64,000 nucleotides of DNA from Allofournierella_A excrementavium (GCA_019120375.1 DWVE01000073.1:1-64000); one strand, 5' to 3'; positions 35,968 to 44,737 are shown, counted from the first letter of the stretch. Translations and numbers: made by a program. The notes: generated by a model from the sequence alone, not told the origin.

Positions 35968-38253
35968 ATGATCAAAAGCGTTATCAAGCGGGATGGCCGC
36001 GTAGTTTTGTTCGACGAGGGCAAGATCGCGGCCGCCGTGCTCAAGGCCCTGGAGGCCGCCGGCGAGGGCGACGCGCGGGAAGCGGCCCGCGTGGCCAACA
36101 AGGTGGCCCGCCACCTGGAGGTGGACTGCGGCGAGGAATCCCCCCAGATCGAGCAGATCCAGGACGCGGTGGAGACCGGCCTGATGGAGTGCGGCCACGA
36201 CGAGGCGGCCAAGAAGTACATTCTGTACCGGGCCAACCGCACCCGCATCCGCGAGGCGAACACCAGCCTGATGAAGACCATCGACGAGATCACCAACGTG
36301 GACGCCCGCATCAGCGACATGAAGCGCGACAACGCCAACATCGACGGCAACACCGCCATGGGCAGCATGCTGCAGATCGGCACCGCCGGCGCCAAGGCCT
36401 ACAACGCGGCCTACCTGCTCACCCCCGAGCAGGCCAAGGCCCACTCCGAGGGCGACATCCACATCCACGATTTCGACTTCTATTCCCTCACCACCACCTG
36501 CACCCAGATCGACATCCTGCGCCTGTTCCACGGCGGTTTCTCCACCGGCCACGGCTTCCTGCGCGAGCCTGCCAGCATCGGCAGCTACGCGGCGCTGGCG
36601 GCCATCGCCATCCAGTCCAACCAGAACGACCAGCACGGCGGCCAGTCCATCCCGAACTTTGACTACGGCATGGCCGAGGGCATCCGCAAGAGCTTTGCAA
36701 AGCTCTACCGCAAAAAGCTGGCCGAGGGCGTGGAGGACCTGCTGAACTCGGAGGACGAGAGCGCCCTGACCGAGGCGGCGGTGAACAAGGCCGCCGACGA
36801 GCTGGGCATGCAGCCCCGCATCGAGGTGAAGGCCGACGAGTTTGACGCCATCGTGGCGAAGGCCCTGGAAGAGACCAGCGCCCTTTCCGCCGGGGAGGCG
36901 CAGCGCATCGTGGCCACCGCCCGCCGCCGGGCCTACAAGCAGACCGACCGGGACACCTATCAGGCCATGGAAGGCTTCGTTCACAACCTGAACACCATGC
37001 ACTCCCGCGCCGGCGCCCAGACCCCCTTCAGCAGCATCAACTACGGCACCGACACCTCCCCCGAGGGCCGCATGGCCATCCGCAACATCCTGCTGGCGGA
37101 GGACGCGGGCCTGGGCCACGGCGAAACGCCCATCTTCCCCATCCACATCTTCAAGGTCAAGGAGGGGGTCAACTACAACGAGGGCGACCCCAACTACGAC
37201 CTGTTCAAGCTGAGCATGAAGGTCAGCGCCAAGCGCCTGTTCCCGAACTACGTCTTCCTGGACGCGCCCTTCAACCTCCAGTACTACAGGCCCGGCCATC
37301 CCGAGACCGAGGTGGCCACCATGGGCTGCCGCACCCGCGTGATGGGCAACGTCTACGACCCTGACCGCCAGATCAGCTACAGCCGCGGCAACCTGTCCTT
37401 CACCTCCATCAACCTGCCCCGTCTGGCCATCCTGGCCGACCACGACGAGGCCGCCTTCTACAAAAAGCTGGACTCCATGCTGGAGCTGGTGGCCCAGCAG
37501 CTGCTGGACCGCTACGAGATCCAGGCGGCCAAGCGGGTCTACAACTACCCCTTCCTGATGGGCCAGGGCGTCTGGCTGGACAGCGACAACCTGGGCCCCG
37601 CCGACGAGGTGCGCGAGGTGCTGAAGCACGGCACTCTCTCCATCGGCTTCATCGGTCTGGCCGAGACCCTTACCGCCCTCTACGGCCACCACCACGGCGA
37701 GAGCGAGGAGATGCAGAAGAAGGGCCTGGAGATCGTCAAGCACATGCGCGACTTCTGCGACAAGAAGAGCCAGGAAATGAAGATGAACTTCACCCTGCTG
37801 GCCACCCCGGCGGAGGGCCTTTCCGGCCGGTTCACCCGGATGGACAAGAAGCGCTTCGGCGTCATCCCCGGCGTCACCGACCGCGAGTACTACACCAACA
37901 GCTTCCACATCCCCGTGTGGTTCCAGATCTCTGCCTACGACAAGATCCAGAAGGAAGCGCCCTATCACGCCCTCACCAACGCCGGCCACATCAGCTATGT
38001 GGAGCTGGACGGCGACACCGCCAACAACCTGGAGGCCTTCGAGAGCGTGGTGCGCTGCATGCACGACGCGGGCGTGGGCTACGGCAGCATCAACCACCCC
38101 GTCGACCGCGACCCCGTGTGCGGCTATGTGGGCGTGATCGGCGATGTGTGCCCCCGGTGCGGCCGCCGCAGCGGCGAGGCCCTCAGCCCCGAAAAGCTGG
38201 CCGAGCTTCGCAAGAAATACCCCAGCGTGCCTACCTTCTGCGGGTGCGAATGA
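35968..38253 (+). CDS. nrdD: Anaerobic (class III) ribonucleotide reductase, catalytic subunit lacking the glycyl-radical tail
   Basis: A 761-residue enzyme making deoxyribonucleotides without oxygen. Residues 1-90 form an ATP-cone (SVIKRDGRVVLFDEGKIA). The barrel has the conserved HIHDFDFYSLTTTCTQID (Cys178), NQNDQHGGQSIPNFDYG and the finger-loop Cys454 (TMGCRTRV). The C-terminal zinc region has Cys718, Cys728 and Cys731 (VCGYVGVIGDVCPRCG) but is followed by a new 28-residue tail ending CGCE, not by the usual R-[IV]-x-G-Y radical motif. That motif is in the separate 48-residue gene at 38377. ATG at 35968 follows AGGAGGAG. Confidence 0.95.
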   Translation: MIKSVIKRDGRVVLFDEGKIAAAVLKALEAAGEGDAREAARVANKVARHLEVDCGEESPQIEQIQDAVETGLMECGHDEAAKKYILYRANRTRIREANTSLMKTIDEITNVDARISDMKRDNANIDGNTAMGSMLQIGTAGAKAYNAAYLLTPEQAKAHSEGDIHIHDFDFYSLTTTCTQIDILRLFHGGFSTGHGFLREPASIGSYAALAAIAIQSNQNDQHGGQSIPNFDYGMAEGIRKSFAKLYRKKLAEGVEDLLNSEDESALTEAAVNKAADELGMQPRIEVKADEFDAIVAKALEETSALSAGEAQRIVATARRRAYKQTDRDTYQAMEGFVHNLNTMHSRAGAQTPFSSINYGTDTSPEGRMAIRNILLAEDAGLGHGETPIFPIHIFKVKEGVNYNEGDPNYDLFKLSMKVSAKRLFPNYVFLDAPFNLQYYRPGHPETEVATMGCRTRVMGNVYDPDRQISYSRGNLSFTSINLPRLAILADHDEAAFYKKLDSMLELVAQQLLDRYEIQAAKRVYNYPFLMGQGVWLDSDNLGPADEVREVLKHGTLSIGFIGLAETLTALYGHHHGESEEMQKKGLEIVKHMRDFCDKKSQEMKMNFTLLATPAEGLSGRFTRMDKKRFGVIPGVTDREYYTNSFHIPVWFQISAYDKIQKEAPYHALTNAGHISYVELDGDTANNLEAFESVVRCMHDAGVGYGSINHPVDRDPVCGYVGVIGDVCPRCGRRSGEALSPEKLAELRKKYPSVPTFCGCE

Positions 38254-38317
38254 ACTTTTGAAAACGCGGGGCGAACGCCCGGTGTTGCCGGTGCAACATG
38301 CCGCCGCCCGCCGAACG

Positions 38318-38326
38318 TGATATAAT
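38318..38326 (+). promoter_or_regulatory. Extended -10 promoter for the glycyl-radical gene
   Basis: TGATATAAT (38318-38326) lies 51 bases upstream of the small gene and 65 bases after the nrdD stop. No clear -35 is seen. A small GTTGC/GCAAC hairpin lies just upstream (38284-38297). Confidence 0.6.
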
Positions 38327-38376
38327 AACGATAACGATTTTTGAAAAGACCGGGAAAGGTCCAAGGAGGAAACATC

Positions 38377-38523
38377 ATGGCTGCAATGCAGAAACAATCC
38401 GTCGTGGGCAAGGACGTCCAGTTCGAGCGCATCCGCCGCATCACCGGCTATCTGGTGGGCACCATGGACAAGTGGAACGACGCCAAGAAGGCCGAAGAGC
38501 GCGACCGGGTGAAGCACCTGTAA
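38377..38523 (+). CDS. Autonomous glycyl-radical domain of anaerobic ribonucleotide reductase
   Basis: A 48-residue protein. Residues 18-48 match the C-terminal radical domain of NrdD: RIRRITGYLVGTM with the presumed radical Gly24, then DKWNDAKKAEERDRVKH, which normally follows the zinc region in one chain. Here it has its own ATG, a strong SD (AAGGAGG) and a promoter. Its stop codon overlaps the nrdG start (TAATG), coupling radical protein and activase. It would bind the NrdD barrel, receive the radical from NrdG and reach Cys454. It resembles in principle the spare radical protein YfiD/GrcA of pyruvate formate-lyase. Assignment by motif. Confidence 0.85.
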   Translation: MAAMQKQSVVGKDVQFERIRRITGYLVGTMDKWNDAKKAEERDRVKHL

Positions 38524-39041
38524 TGCTGAGAGTTGCAGGCTGTGTGGCCGACAGCATCGTAGACGGCCCGGGGCTGCGGTTCACCGTGTTCTTCCAGGGC
38601 TGCCCCCACCACTGCCCGGGGTGCCACAACCCCGAGACCTGGGCCTTTGAGGGCGGGCAGGAATGCACCCCCGAAGAGCTGGTGGCTCTGGCCAAACGAA
38701 GCCCCCTGTGCAAGGGGATCACCCTCTCCGGCGGCGAGCCCTTCGCCCAGGCGGGGGACGAAATGCTGGAATTCGTGCGCCTTTGCCGCGCCGCGGGCTT
38801 TGAGGTGGCCGCCTACACCGGCTACACCTTCGAGCAGCTGCTGGCGGGCACCGAGGCCCAGAAAGCCCTGCTGCGCCAGCTGGACACCCTCATCGACGGG
38901 CCCTTCCTGCAGGCCGAGTGCAGCCTGGAGCTGCGCTTTCGGGGCAGCCGCAACCAGCGCATCCTGAACGTGCCGGCAAGCCTTGCCGCCGCCGCCCCCG
39001 TGTGGGAAGCGGGCGAGCGCTGGGTGGGCGAGCACGAATAA
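38523..39041 (+). CDS. nrdG: Anaerobic ribonucleotide reductase activating protein (radical SAM)
   Basis: A 172-residue radical-SAM activase that forms the glycyl radical on the reductase. The cluster motif is C27-x3-C31-x2-C34 (FFQGCPHHCPGCHNPETW), followed by TLSGGEPFAQ (SAM-binding). The start ATG shares its A with the stop of the 48-residue glycyl-radical gene, so translation is coupled. A terminator follows at once. Confidence 0.95.
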   Translation: MLRVAGCVADSIVDGPGLRFTVFFQGCPHHCPGCHNPETWAFEGGQECTPEELVALAKRSPLCKGITLSGGEPFAQAGDEMLEFVRLCRAAGFEVAAYTGYTFEQLLAGTEAQKALLRQLDTLIDGPFLQAECSLELRFRGSRNQRILNVPASLAAAAPVWEAGERWVGEHE

Positions 39042-39048
39042 GAGGACC

Positions 39049-39084
39049 AACGGGCCGTTTTTGCAAAAAAACGGCCCGTTTTCT
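39049..39084 (+). terminator. Intrinsic terminator of the nrd locus
   Basis: AACGGGCCGTTTTT and AAAAAACGGCCCGTT form a long stem with a 2-base loop, followed by TTCT. Confidence 0.88.
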
Positions 39085-39091
39085 GTTGGTA

Positions 39092-39146
39092 TTTACAGTT
39101 TCGATACAACTTGTTGTCGACACCTTGGGCGCGGGTGTGGCATACT
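39092..39146 (+). promoter_or_regulatory. Promoter with 16-base box for the two-component/paralogue operon
   Basis: TTTACAGTTTCGATAC (39092-39107) is identical to a copy at 44683. Downstream are TCGACA (39117-39122) as -35 and, after 18 bases, CATACT (39141-39146) as -10. The box is 33 bases before the -10 in both copies, as expected for an activator site just upstream of a weak promoter, probably for the regulator encoded at 39205. Confidence 0.65.
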
Positions 39147-39204
39147 GTTAAGGGGCCCGGGCGCTGCCTGGGGCCCTTTTGCATAAAAAGGAGGAATCTT
39201 TGCC

Positions 39205-39858
39205 ATGGCACACATCCTGATCGTGGAGGATGAGGCGCATATCGCCCAGATGATCGAGGCCACCCTGTCGCTGGGGGGCTACACCAGCGAGATCTGCTCC
39301 GACGGCGAAAAAGCGGTGGAGCGCATCTTTGCGGGCGGCTTCGACCTGGTGCTGCTGGACGTGATGCTGCCGGGCCTGGACGGCTTCGCCGTGATGGAGC
39401 GGGTGGCCAGCCAGGGCACGCCGGTGATCTTTCTGTCCGCCATGCAGCAGGTGGCGGATAAAGTCCGGGGCCTGCATCTGGGGGCCGAGGACTACATCGC
39501 CAAGCCCTTCGAGGCGCTGGAACTGCTGGCGCGGGTGGAAGTGGCCCTGCGCCGCCGGGGCAAGGGCCGGGAGGTGCTGGAATACGGCGACATCCGCCAG
39601 GATCTGGGCAGCCACACCGTCACCCTGAAGGGCGAGCCGGTGGCCCTTTCGCCCAAGGAGTTCGAGCTGCTGCGGGTGTTCTTGCAGAACCGGGACCTGG
39701 CCCTCAGCCGGGCAAAGCTGCTGGCCCTGGTGTGGGGCTATGAGTTCGAGGGCGAGAGCCGCACGGTGGACATCCACGTGCAGCGCCTTCGCCAGAAGCT
39801 GCATCTTTCGGAAAAACTGGTCACCCTTCCCCGGGTGGGCTACCGACTGGAGAGCTGA
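39205..39858 (+). CDS. OmpR/PhoB-family response regulator
   Basis: A 217-residue regulator. The receiver domain has the acidic pair at residues 8-10, phosphorylation site Asp52 (LVLLDVMLPGLDG) and Lys in YIAKPF. The C-terminal winged helix has VALSPKEFELL, DIHVQRLRQKL and VTLPRVGYRLE. The start follows AAGGAGGAA. The kinase gene begins 3 bases after the stop. By position it is the likely factor that binds the shared 16-base box. Confidence 0.94.
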   Translation: MAHILIVEDEAHIAQMIEATLSLGGYTSEICSDGEKAVERIFAGGFDLVLLDVMLPGLDGFAVMERVASQGTPVIFLSAMQQVADKVRGLHLGAEDYIAKPFEALELLARVEVALRRRGKGREVLEYGDIRQDLGSHTVTLKGEPVALSPKEFELLRVFLQNRDLALSRAKLLALVWGYEFEGESRTVDIHVQRLRQKLHLSEKLVTLPRVGYRLES

Positions 39859-39861
39859 CAG

Positions 39862-41340
39862 ATGAAACTTTGGCAGAAAATTTTTCTGTCCACCCTGGCG
39901 CTGACCGTCGCGGTCACCAGCCTTTTGAGCCTGCTCTTTCTGCTTTCGAGCCGCAGCTCGCTGTGGGAGCGGGAAAATCAGCGCGCCCTCACCCAGCAGC
40001 AGTCGCTGGCCAGCCTCATCAAGACCGGCGTGGTCAGCCAGCGGCTGCAAAGCGGCAGGGTGCGTCTTTCGGCGGAGGAGGCGGACGATGCCGCCGCCTC
40101 GGTGCTGGCGCGGCAGGAGGCGGACGAGTATCTCGTGACAAGCCGCCTTTTGCGCCGGGGCGCCGAGGACTGGAACACCATCGCCGGCGCCACCTTTGAC
40201 GAGCTGATGGACGCCGCCGCATTGCAGGGCGACGACTACGCCGACTCCGCCCTCACCTACTCCCGCACCTTCCGGCAGGACGGGCGGCTGTATCTTGCGC
40301 TGAACGCCCCCCTCTCGCTGGAGCAGACGGACTACCGCCTGCTCTGCGTCTTTGACGTGTCGGAGGTGGAGGGCATCCTGCGCCGTCAGGCGGGCACCGC
40401 CCTGGCCCTCAGCGCCACCGGCAGCCTTGCCGCCGCCGGCGCGCTGCTGGTGGTGGTGCGGGGCCTGCTGCGCCCCTTGAACGTGCTCAGCCGGGCGTCG
40501 CGGCGCATCGCCGCGGGCAGCTATTCCGAGCGCATCCGCCTGTCTGGCTCCGACGAGCTGGCGGACCTCGCCCAGGACATGAACCGCATGGCCGAGGCGG
40601 TGGAGAGCCGGGTCACCCAACTGGAACAGGCCGCCGAGGACCGCAGCGCCTTCATCGCCAACATGGCCCACGAGATGAAAACGCCCCTCACCAGCATCCT
40701 GGGCTTTGCGGACCTTTTGTATCTGCAAAAGGACGTGACCGACAAAAAGCGGATGGAGTACGCCGGCATCATCGTGGAGGAGACAAAGCGCATGCGCTCG
40801 CTCTCCGGCAAGCTGATGGAGCTGCTCAACGTGGGCAGCCAGAACCTGGTGTTCACCTCGGAGCCCCTGGCGGACGTGATGAAGGAGGTGGCCGCCGCCA
40901 TGGAGCCGGTGCTGGCCAGCTCCGGCCTCACCTTGCAGCACGTCTGCGAGGAAGGTCTGTTTTTGATGATGGACCGGGAGCTCTTCAAATCCCTGCTCTA
41001 TAACTTCATCGACAACGGCCGCAAGGCCAGCCCCGAGGGCAGCCGCATCCAGATGCTGGCCCACCGCCAGGGCGGCCAGGCCGAGATCATGATCCGGGAC
41101 TACGGCCAGGGCATCCCGGAAAAGGAGCTGGAAAAGGTGCGTCAGCCCTTTTATATGGTGGACAAGTCCCGCAGCCGCAAGGCAGGCGGCGCGGGGCTGG
41201 GCCTCGCGCTCTGCGAGGAGATCTGCCGCATCCACAAAGGGGCCTTTGCCATCGACAGCCGGGTGGGCAAGGGCACCCTCATCACCCTGCGCTTCCCGCT
41301 GGCGGCCCCGCCCGTGCCGGGGCAGGAGGCGGAAGCATGA
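39862..41340 (+). CDS. Sensor histidine kinase
   Basis: A 492-residue membrane kinase. It has an N-terminal helix (about 7-29), an extracellular region of about 145 residues, a second helix (about 178-200), HAMP, the H-box IANMAHEMKTPLTS with His270, then NFIDNGRKAS (N box), RDYGQGIPE and GAGLGLALCEEICR. Its stop overlaps the start of the next gene by 4 bases (ATGA), linking the kinase directly to the first of three unknown membrane-anchored proteins. It may sense the cell envelope or those proteins. Confidence 0.93.
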   Translation: MKLWQKIFLSTLALTVAVTSLLSLLFLLSSRSSLWERENQRALTQQQSLASLIKTGVVSQRLQSGRVRLSAEEADDAAASVLARQEADEYLVTSRLLRRGAEDWNTIAGATFDELMDAAALQGDDYADSALTYSRTFRQDGRLYLALNAPLSLEQTDYRLLCVFDVSEVEGILRRQAGTALALSATGSLAAAGALLVVVRGLLRPLNVLSRASRRIAAGSYSERIRLSGSDELADLAQDMNRMAEAVESRVTQLEQAAEDRSAFIANMAHEMKTPLTSILGFADLLYLQKDVTDKKRMEYAGIIVEETKRMRSLSGKLMELLNVGSQNLVFTSEPLADVMKEVAAAMEPVLASSGLTLQHVCEEGLFLMMDRELFKSLLYNFIDNGRKASPEGSRIQMLAHRQGGQAEIMIRDYGQGIPEKELEKVRQPFYMVDKSRSRKAGGAGLGLALCEEICRIHKGAFAIDSRVGKGTLITLRFPLAAPPVPGQEAEA

Positions 41341-42491
41341 GCGGGCGGCGCATCCGCCGGCCCCCGGGGGGCACGGCCCCCGCCCGCGCCCCCCGTCAGA
41401 AGGACAAGGCGCGCCGGGTGCAGCGGCAGGTGCTGGCCACCGGCGCGGTCATCCTGCTGGCGGGCACCGCGGCCACCTTCCTGCTGGAGCAGGCGGTGCT
41501 GGCCCCCCGGCGGCAGGTGCAGACGGAGTCCGCCCTGCCGGTCTACAGCGCGGTGGGCCAGCGCACCGACGACGTGAGCTTCTGGCCCTGGACCTTCTAC
41601 GCCGAGCAGGCCGGGCAGACACCCACCCTGTTCCCCATGGAGGGCGACACCTACACAGCCGAGATGCTGGTGACGCACATCGACGCGCTGCTGGGCGGCG
41701 GGGTGGAGATGGAGACCTCCTCGGCGGTGATAGAATCTTATGCCGACGCCCGCTCCAACTGCCAGTATCTGCGGGACCTGCCGGTGCTCTGGAGGCCGCC
41801 CGACGGCAGCAAAGCCAAAAACCTTGTCCTGAACATGGCCTATGGCAACGGCAGCGACCCCGCCCTGACCTTCGGCATGGCGGTGAGCTTTGTGGTGAAG
41901 CCGGCGGACCAGACCCCCACCGAGGCCCAGCTGGAGGCGGCCTACCGCCAGGTGCTGCTGGACCTTTATTTCCAGTGCGGCGCGGCGGGCTGGCTGCTGG
42001 ACGATGCCGCCGCCTCCGAGATCATGGAGGCCACCCCGGCCCCCGTAGACGCGCCCTCCGACCTCGGCGGGGAGACCGCCTCCCAGCCGGCGCAGACGGA
42101 CGGCGCGCTGAGCGATGAAGCGGTGCGCCGGCTGCAAAGCGCCGCGCAGATGCCACTGGAAACGATGCTGGACCGGCTCAGCGGGCCGATGACGGAGCTG
42201 GTGGGCCTGGAGGATTTTATTCTGCAATGGCCGGCGGGCCTCGGGCCGGACACCGCCCTCTGGCCGGTGGAGAACTCCCCCGACCCGGCGGCGCTGGCCG
42301 CCGGCACCCTCAGCGAGGAGGACACCCACAAGCTGGAGCAGCGCCTCCAGCAGCAGTACGCCGAATACGGCATGGAGCTGCAGGTGGTCACCCTGTCGGA
42401 CAGCGTGCTGGTGCTCTTTTCCTCCAGCGCCACCCTCGGCTTTTACTACGACCCGGTGCTGGAAGTCTGGTCCGGCTTTGCCGTCCAGTGA
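41337..42491 (+). CDS. Membrane-anchored protein of unknown function, paralogue 1
   Basis: A 384-residue protein with a basic, Pro/Arg-rich cytoplasmic N-terminus (1-30), one helix (about 33-53) and a large extracellular domain. It shares with the next two proteins an N-terminal extracellular ALPVYSAVGQRTDDVSFWPW and the ending VLVLFSSSATLGFYYDPVLE. It has about 40 extra residues in the middle (ETASQPAQTDG region), likely a linker. I do not recognise the family. Its start overlaps the kinase stop, so the job is probably part of the signalling or of the response to it. Confidence 0.7.
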   Translation: MSGRRIRRPPGGTAPARAPRQKDKARRVQRQVLATGAVILLAGTAATFLLEQAVLAPRRQVQTESALPVYSAVGQRTDDVSFWPWTFYAEQAGQTPTLFPMEGDTYTAEMLVTHIDALLGGGVEMETSSAVIESYADARSNCQYLRDLPVLWRPPDGSKAKNLVLNMAYGNGSDPALTFGMAVSFVVKPADQTPTEAQLEAAYRQVLLDLYFQCGAAGWLLDDAAASEIMEATPAPVDAPSDLGGETASQPAQTDGALSDEAVRRLQSAAQMPLETMLDRLSGPMTELVGLEDFILQWPAGLGPDTALWPVENSPDPAALAAGTLSEEDTHKLEQRLQQQYAEYGMELQVVTLSDSVLVLFSSSATLGFYYDPVLEVWSGFAVQ

Positions 42492-42518
42492 CCGCGTTTT
42501 AAAAAAGGAGGCCGCGCC

Positions 42519-43541
42519 ATGAAACAGCCTTCCCCCTCCCGCCGCGCCCTGCTTGTCTTTGTGGCCGCCTGCGCCGGGGTGCTGGCGGCGGGCATGGCCG
42601 CCGTGGCCGCCGCGGGCCGCTTTGCCCCGGGGCGTGAGGTGACCGCCCGGGCCGCCCTGCCGGTGCGGGGCGCCCTGGGGGCCGAGAGCGCCGACGTGCT
42701 CTTCTGGCCGGAGGCCGCCTGGGAGGAGTACTCCCTCACCGAGGCCGCCCGCCTGCAGGAGGGCTTCGACGTGGACTGGCCCGCCGGCGCATGGCTGGAC
42801 TTCGCCGGGTGGAACGGCGGAGCGGGCCCGCTGCCCGGCTCCGAATGGCACGCGGACATGCCGCAGGGCCGGTGCTTTTTTGCCCGCAACGTGCGCTTTG
42901 CCGCCCCGCTGCCCGGCACGGAAGGCCCGGACCGGGCGCTGGTGGCCGAGGTGTCGGCGGGCCGGCGGGACAGCGGCTTTGCGGTGACCTGCCGGGTGTT
43001 CGCCGACGACGGCTATCAGGACCTGCCCGACGACTGGCAGGACGCGGCGGTGCAGCGCTGCCGCGAGGAAGTGATGTACCTGCTCAACCTCTCCAACGAC
43101 GAATCGCGCGCCGGCCTGTATGAGCTGCTGAACGGCATGTTCCTTTGCAGCGAGGAAGGGCTGGAATACAAGACCTTCAACGACCCGGAGCTGGACGTCC
43201 TCTGGCAGGAGGAGGGCGCGCGGGATGTGCAGTCGATGCTGCGCAGCATGGCGGGGGACCTGCGGGCCAACCAGCGCAAGGCCCTGCAGCTTTTCCACCA
43301 GGGCGACGGCCGTCCGCCGGAGGAGGTGCCCGGCGGCCTTCTGCCCCACCAGACCCTTGCCGCCGACCCCATGCCCGGCGAAGAGGAGCTGGCCCTGCTG
43401 ATGAACAACCTGGAACTGGAGATACAGATCGTGCCCATGGAGCGGCAGGCCATGGTGCTGTTCAGCTGGGAAAAGGGCGACGTGGCCGCCTACTATGACC
43501 CGGTGCTGGACTGCTTCTCCGGCTTTTCCCTGCAGCGTTGA
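42519..43541 (+). CDS. Membrane-anchored protein of unknown function, paralogue 2
   Basis: A 340-residue protein with a short basic start, a helix (about 10-33, LLVFVAACAGVLAAGMA) and an extracellular domain. It is clearly homologous to paralogue 3: both have GALGAESADVLFWP-type and SGFAVTCRVFADDGYQDLP-type segments, a QRCREEVMYLLNLSNDESR helix, HQTLAADPMPGEEELA and the ending MVLFSWEKGDVAAYYDPVLD. ATG at 42519 follows AAAGGAGG. No catalytic motif is visible. Tandem duplication with divergence is likely. Confidence 0.75.
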   Translation: MKQPSPSRRALLVFVAACAGVLAAGMAAVAAAGRFAPGREVTARAALPVRGALGAESADVLFWPEAAWEEYSLTEAARLQEGFDVDWPAGAWLDFAGWNGGAGPLPGSEWHADMPQGRCFFARNVRFAAPLPGTEGPDRALVAEVSAGRRDSGFAVTCRVFADDGYQDLPDDWQDAAVQRCREEVMYLLNLSNDESRAGLYELLNGMFLCSEEGLEYKTFNDPELDVLWQEEGARDVQSMLRSMAGDLRANQRKALQLFHQGDGRPPEEVPGGLLPHQTLAADPMPGEEELALLMNNLELEIQIVPMERQAMVLFSWEKGDVAAYYDPVLDCFSGFSLQR

Positions 43542-43593
43542 ACCCCTTCCCGGCAATCGGCCGGAATCATTCTGGAAAGGAGGCCCGGTGCCC

Positions 43594-44640
43594 ATGAAAA
43601 AACGCTCCGCGCCCCGGCGCGACACCCTGGTCTTTCTGGGGGCTTGCGCGGGGGTGCTGGCGGCGGGCATGGCGCTGGTGGGCGCGGCGGGCCTCTCCCC
43701 GCCCGGCCGTCAGGTGGACAGCCGCGCCGCCCTGCCGGTATACAGCGCCCTGGGGGCCGAGAGCGCCGACGTGCAGTTCTGGCCCTGGCAGCTCTGGGAG
43801 GAGGCCTCCGACACGGAAAACGGCATTTACCCCTGGCTGGAGGCCTCCGGTGAGCTGGCCGCCCCCTGGCTGGACCTCTTCGGCTGGGGCATGGGCCAGG
43901 GGGAGAACGCCAGCAGCGGCCAGGTCTACATGGCCCTGCCGGAGGACGGCGACTGCCTCTATGTGCGGGGCATCCGCTTCACCGACACCCCGCCCCAGAT
44001 CTCCGGCCTTGCCACCCCCAACGCGGTGCAGCAGGAGCTGACGGCGGAGTTCGCCGTGGGCTACCGCTCCAGCGGCTTTGCGGTGAGCTGCCTCGTCTAT
44101 GCCGCCGACGGCTACCAGAACCTGCCCGAGGACTGGCAGGAGACGGCGGTGCAGCGCTGCCGGGAGGAGCTGCTCTATCTGTTCAACCTCTCCAACGACG
44201 ACCAGCGCCTCCAGCTCTATCAGCGGCTGAACAGCATGCTCACCCCCTACCCCTGGGCGCTGGAGAACGTCTCCTTCCCCCTGGAGCCGCTGGAGGAATA
44301 CTGGCAGGGCGCGGGCCGCGACCAGCTGGCCGGCATGCTGAGCACCATGCAGGGCATGGTGCGCGCCGCCCAGTACAACAGCCTTGTGCTTTACAACGCC
44401 GACGGCTGGCAGGAGCCGGGAGAAAGCTGGGGCTGCCTTTACAACCACCAGACCCTTTATGCCGACCCCATGCCCGGCGAAGCGGAGATGGCCCGGGTGC
44501 TGGCCGACGTCTCCCTGGACGTGCAGATCGTGCCGCTGGAAAAGCAGGTGATGGTGCTTTTCGGCTGGTACGGCGGCAACCTGGCCCTTTACTACGACCC
44601 GGTGCTGGACTGCTTTTCCGGCTACGCTTTGCAGCAGTGA
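43594..44640 (+). CDS. Membrane-anchored protein of unknown function, paralogue 3
   Basis: A 348-residue protein with the same plan as paralogue 2: one helix (LVFLGACAGVLAAGMALVG), ALPVYSALGAESADVQFWPW, SGFAVSCLVYAADGYQNLP, CREELLYLFNLSNDDQ, NHQTLYADPMPGEAEMA and MVLFGWYGGNLALYYDPVLD. ATG at 43594 follows AAAGGAGG at 11 bases; a GTG six bases earlier is an alternative. No terminator follows, but a second promoter with the 16-base box begins 43 bases on. Confidence 0.75.
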   Translation: MKKRSAPRRDTLVFLGACAGVLAAGMALVGAAGLSPPGRQVDSRAALPVYSALGAESADVQFWPWQLWEEASDTENGIYPWLEASGELAAPWLDLFGWGMGQGENASSGQVYMALPEDGDCLYVRGIRFTDTPPQISGLATPNAVQQELTAEFAVGYRSSGFAVSCLVYAADGYQNLPEDWQETAVQRCREELLYLFNLSNDDQRLQLYQRLNSMLTPYPWALENVSFPLEPLEEYWQGAGRDQLAGMLSTMQGMVRAAQYNSLVLYNADGWQEPGESWGCLYNHQTLYADPMPGEAEMARVLADVSLDVQIVPLEKQVMVLFGWYGGNLALYYDPVLDCFSGYALQQ

Positions 44641-44682
44641 GGGGCCGCCCCCCCGCATTTTTTGCAGTTTTTCTGCGGGATG

Positions 44683-44737
44683 TTTACAGTTTCGATACCG
44701 CTTTTTGCGGACTTTGCGCCCCCTTTGGCGCGATACT
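44683..44737 (+). promoter_or_regulatory. Second promoter with the 16-base box
   Basis: TTTACAGTTTCGATAC (44683-44698) repeats the 39092 box exactly. The -10-like GATACT (44732-44737) is at the same distance as CATACT in the first copy, with GGAC in the -35 zone. It drives the C39-like peptidase and lipoprotein genes. Confidence 0.65.

Noticed and set aside
38254..38376. Single frameshift or stop as the cause of the nrdD split
   Set aside because: The two halves are separated by a promoter and an SD, and each has residues not found in a one-chain enzyme, so one or two base changes cannot join them.
35950..38517. An 855-codon minus-strand frame over nrdD
   Set aside because: It is a shadow of the nrdD codons; the sense strand has clear family motifs throughout.
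39092..39120. TTTACA of the 16-base box as a -35 hexamer
   Set aside because: No -10 lies 16-18 bases downstream in either copy; the box is better explained as a protein-binding site.
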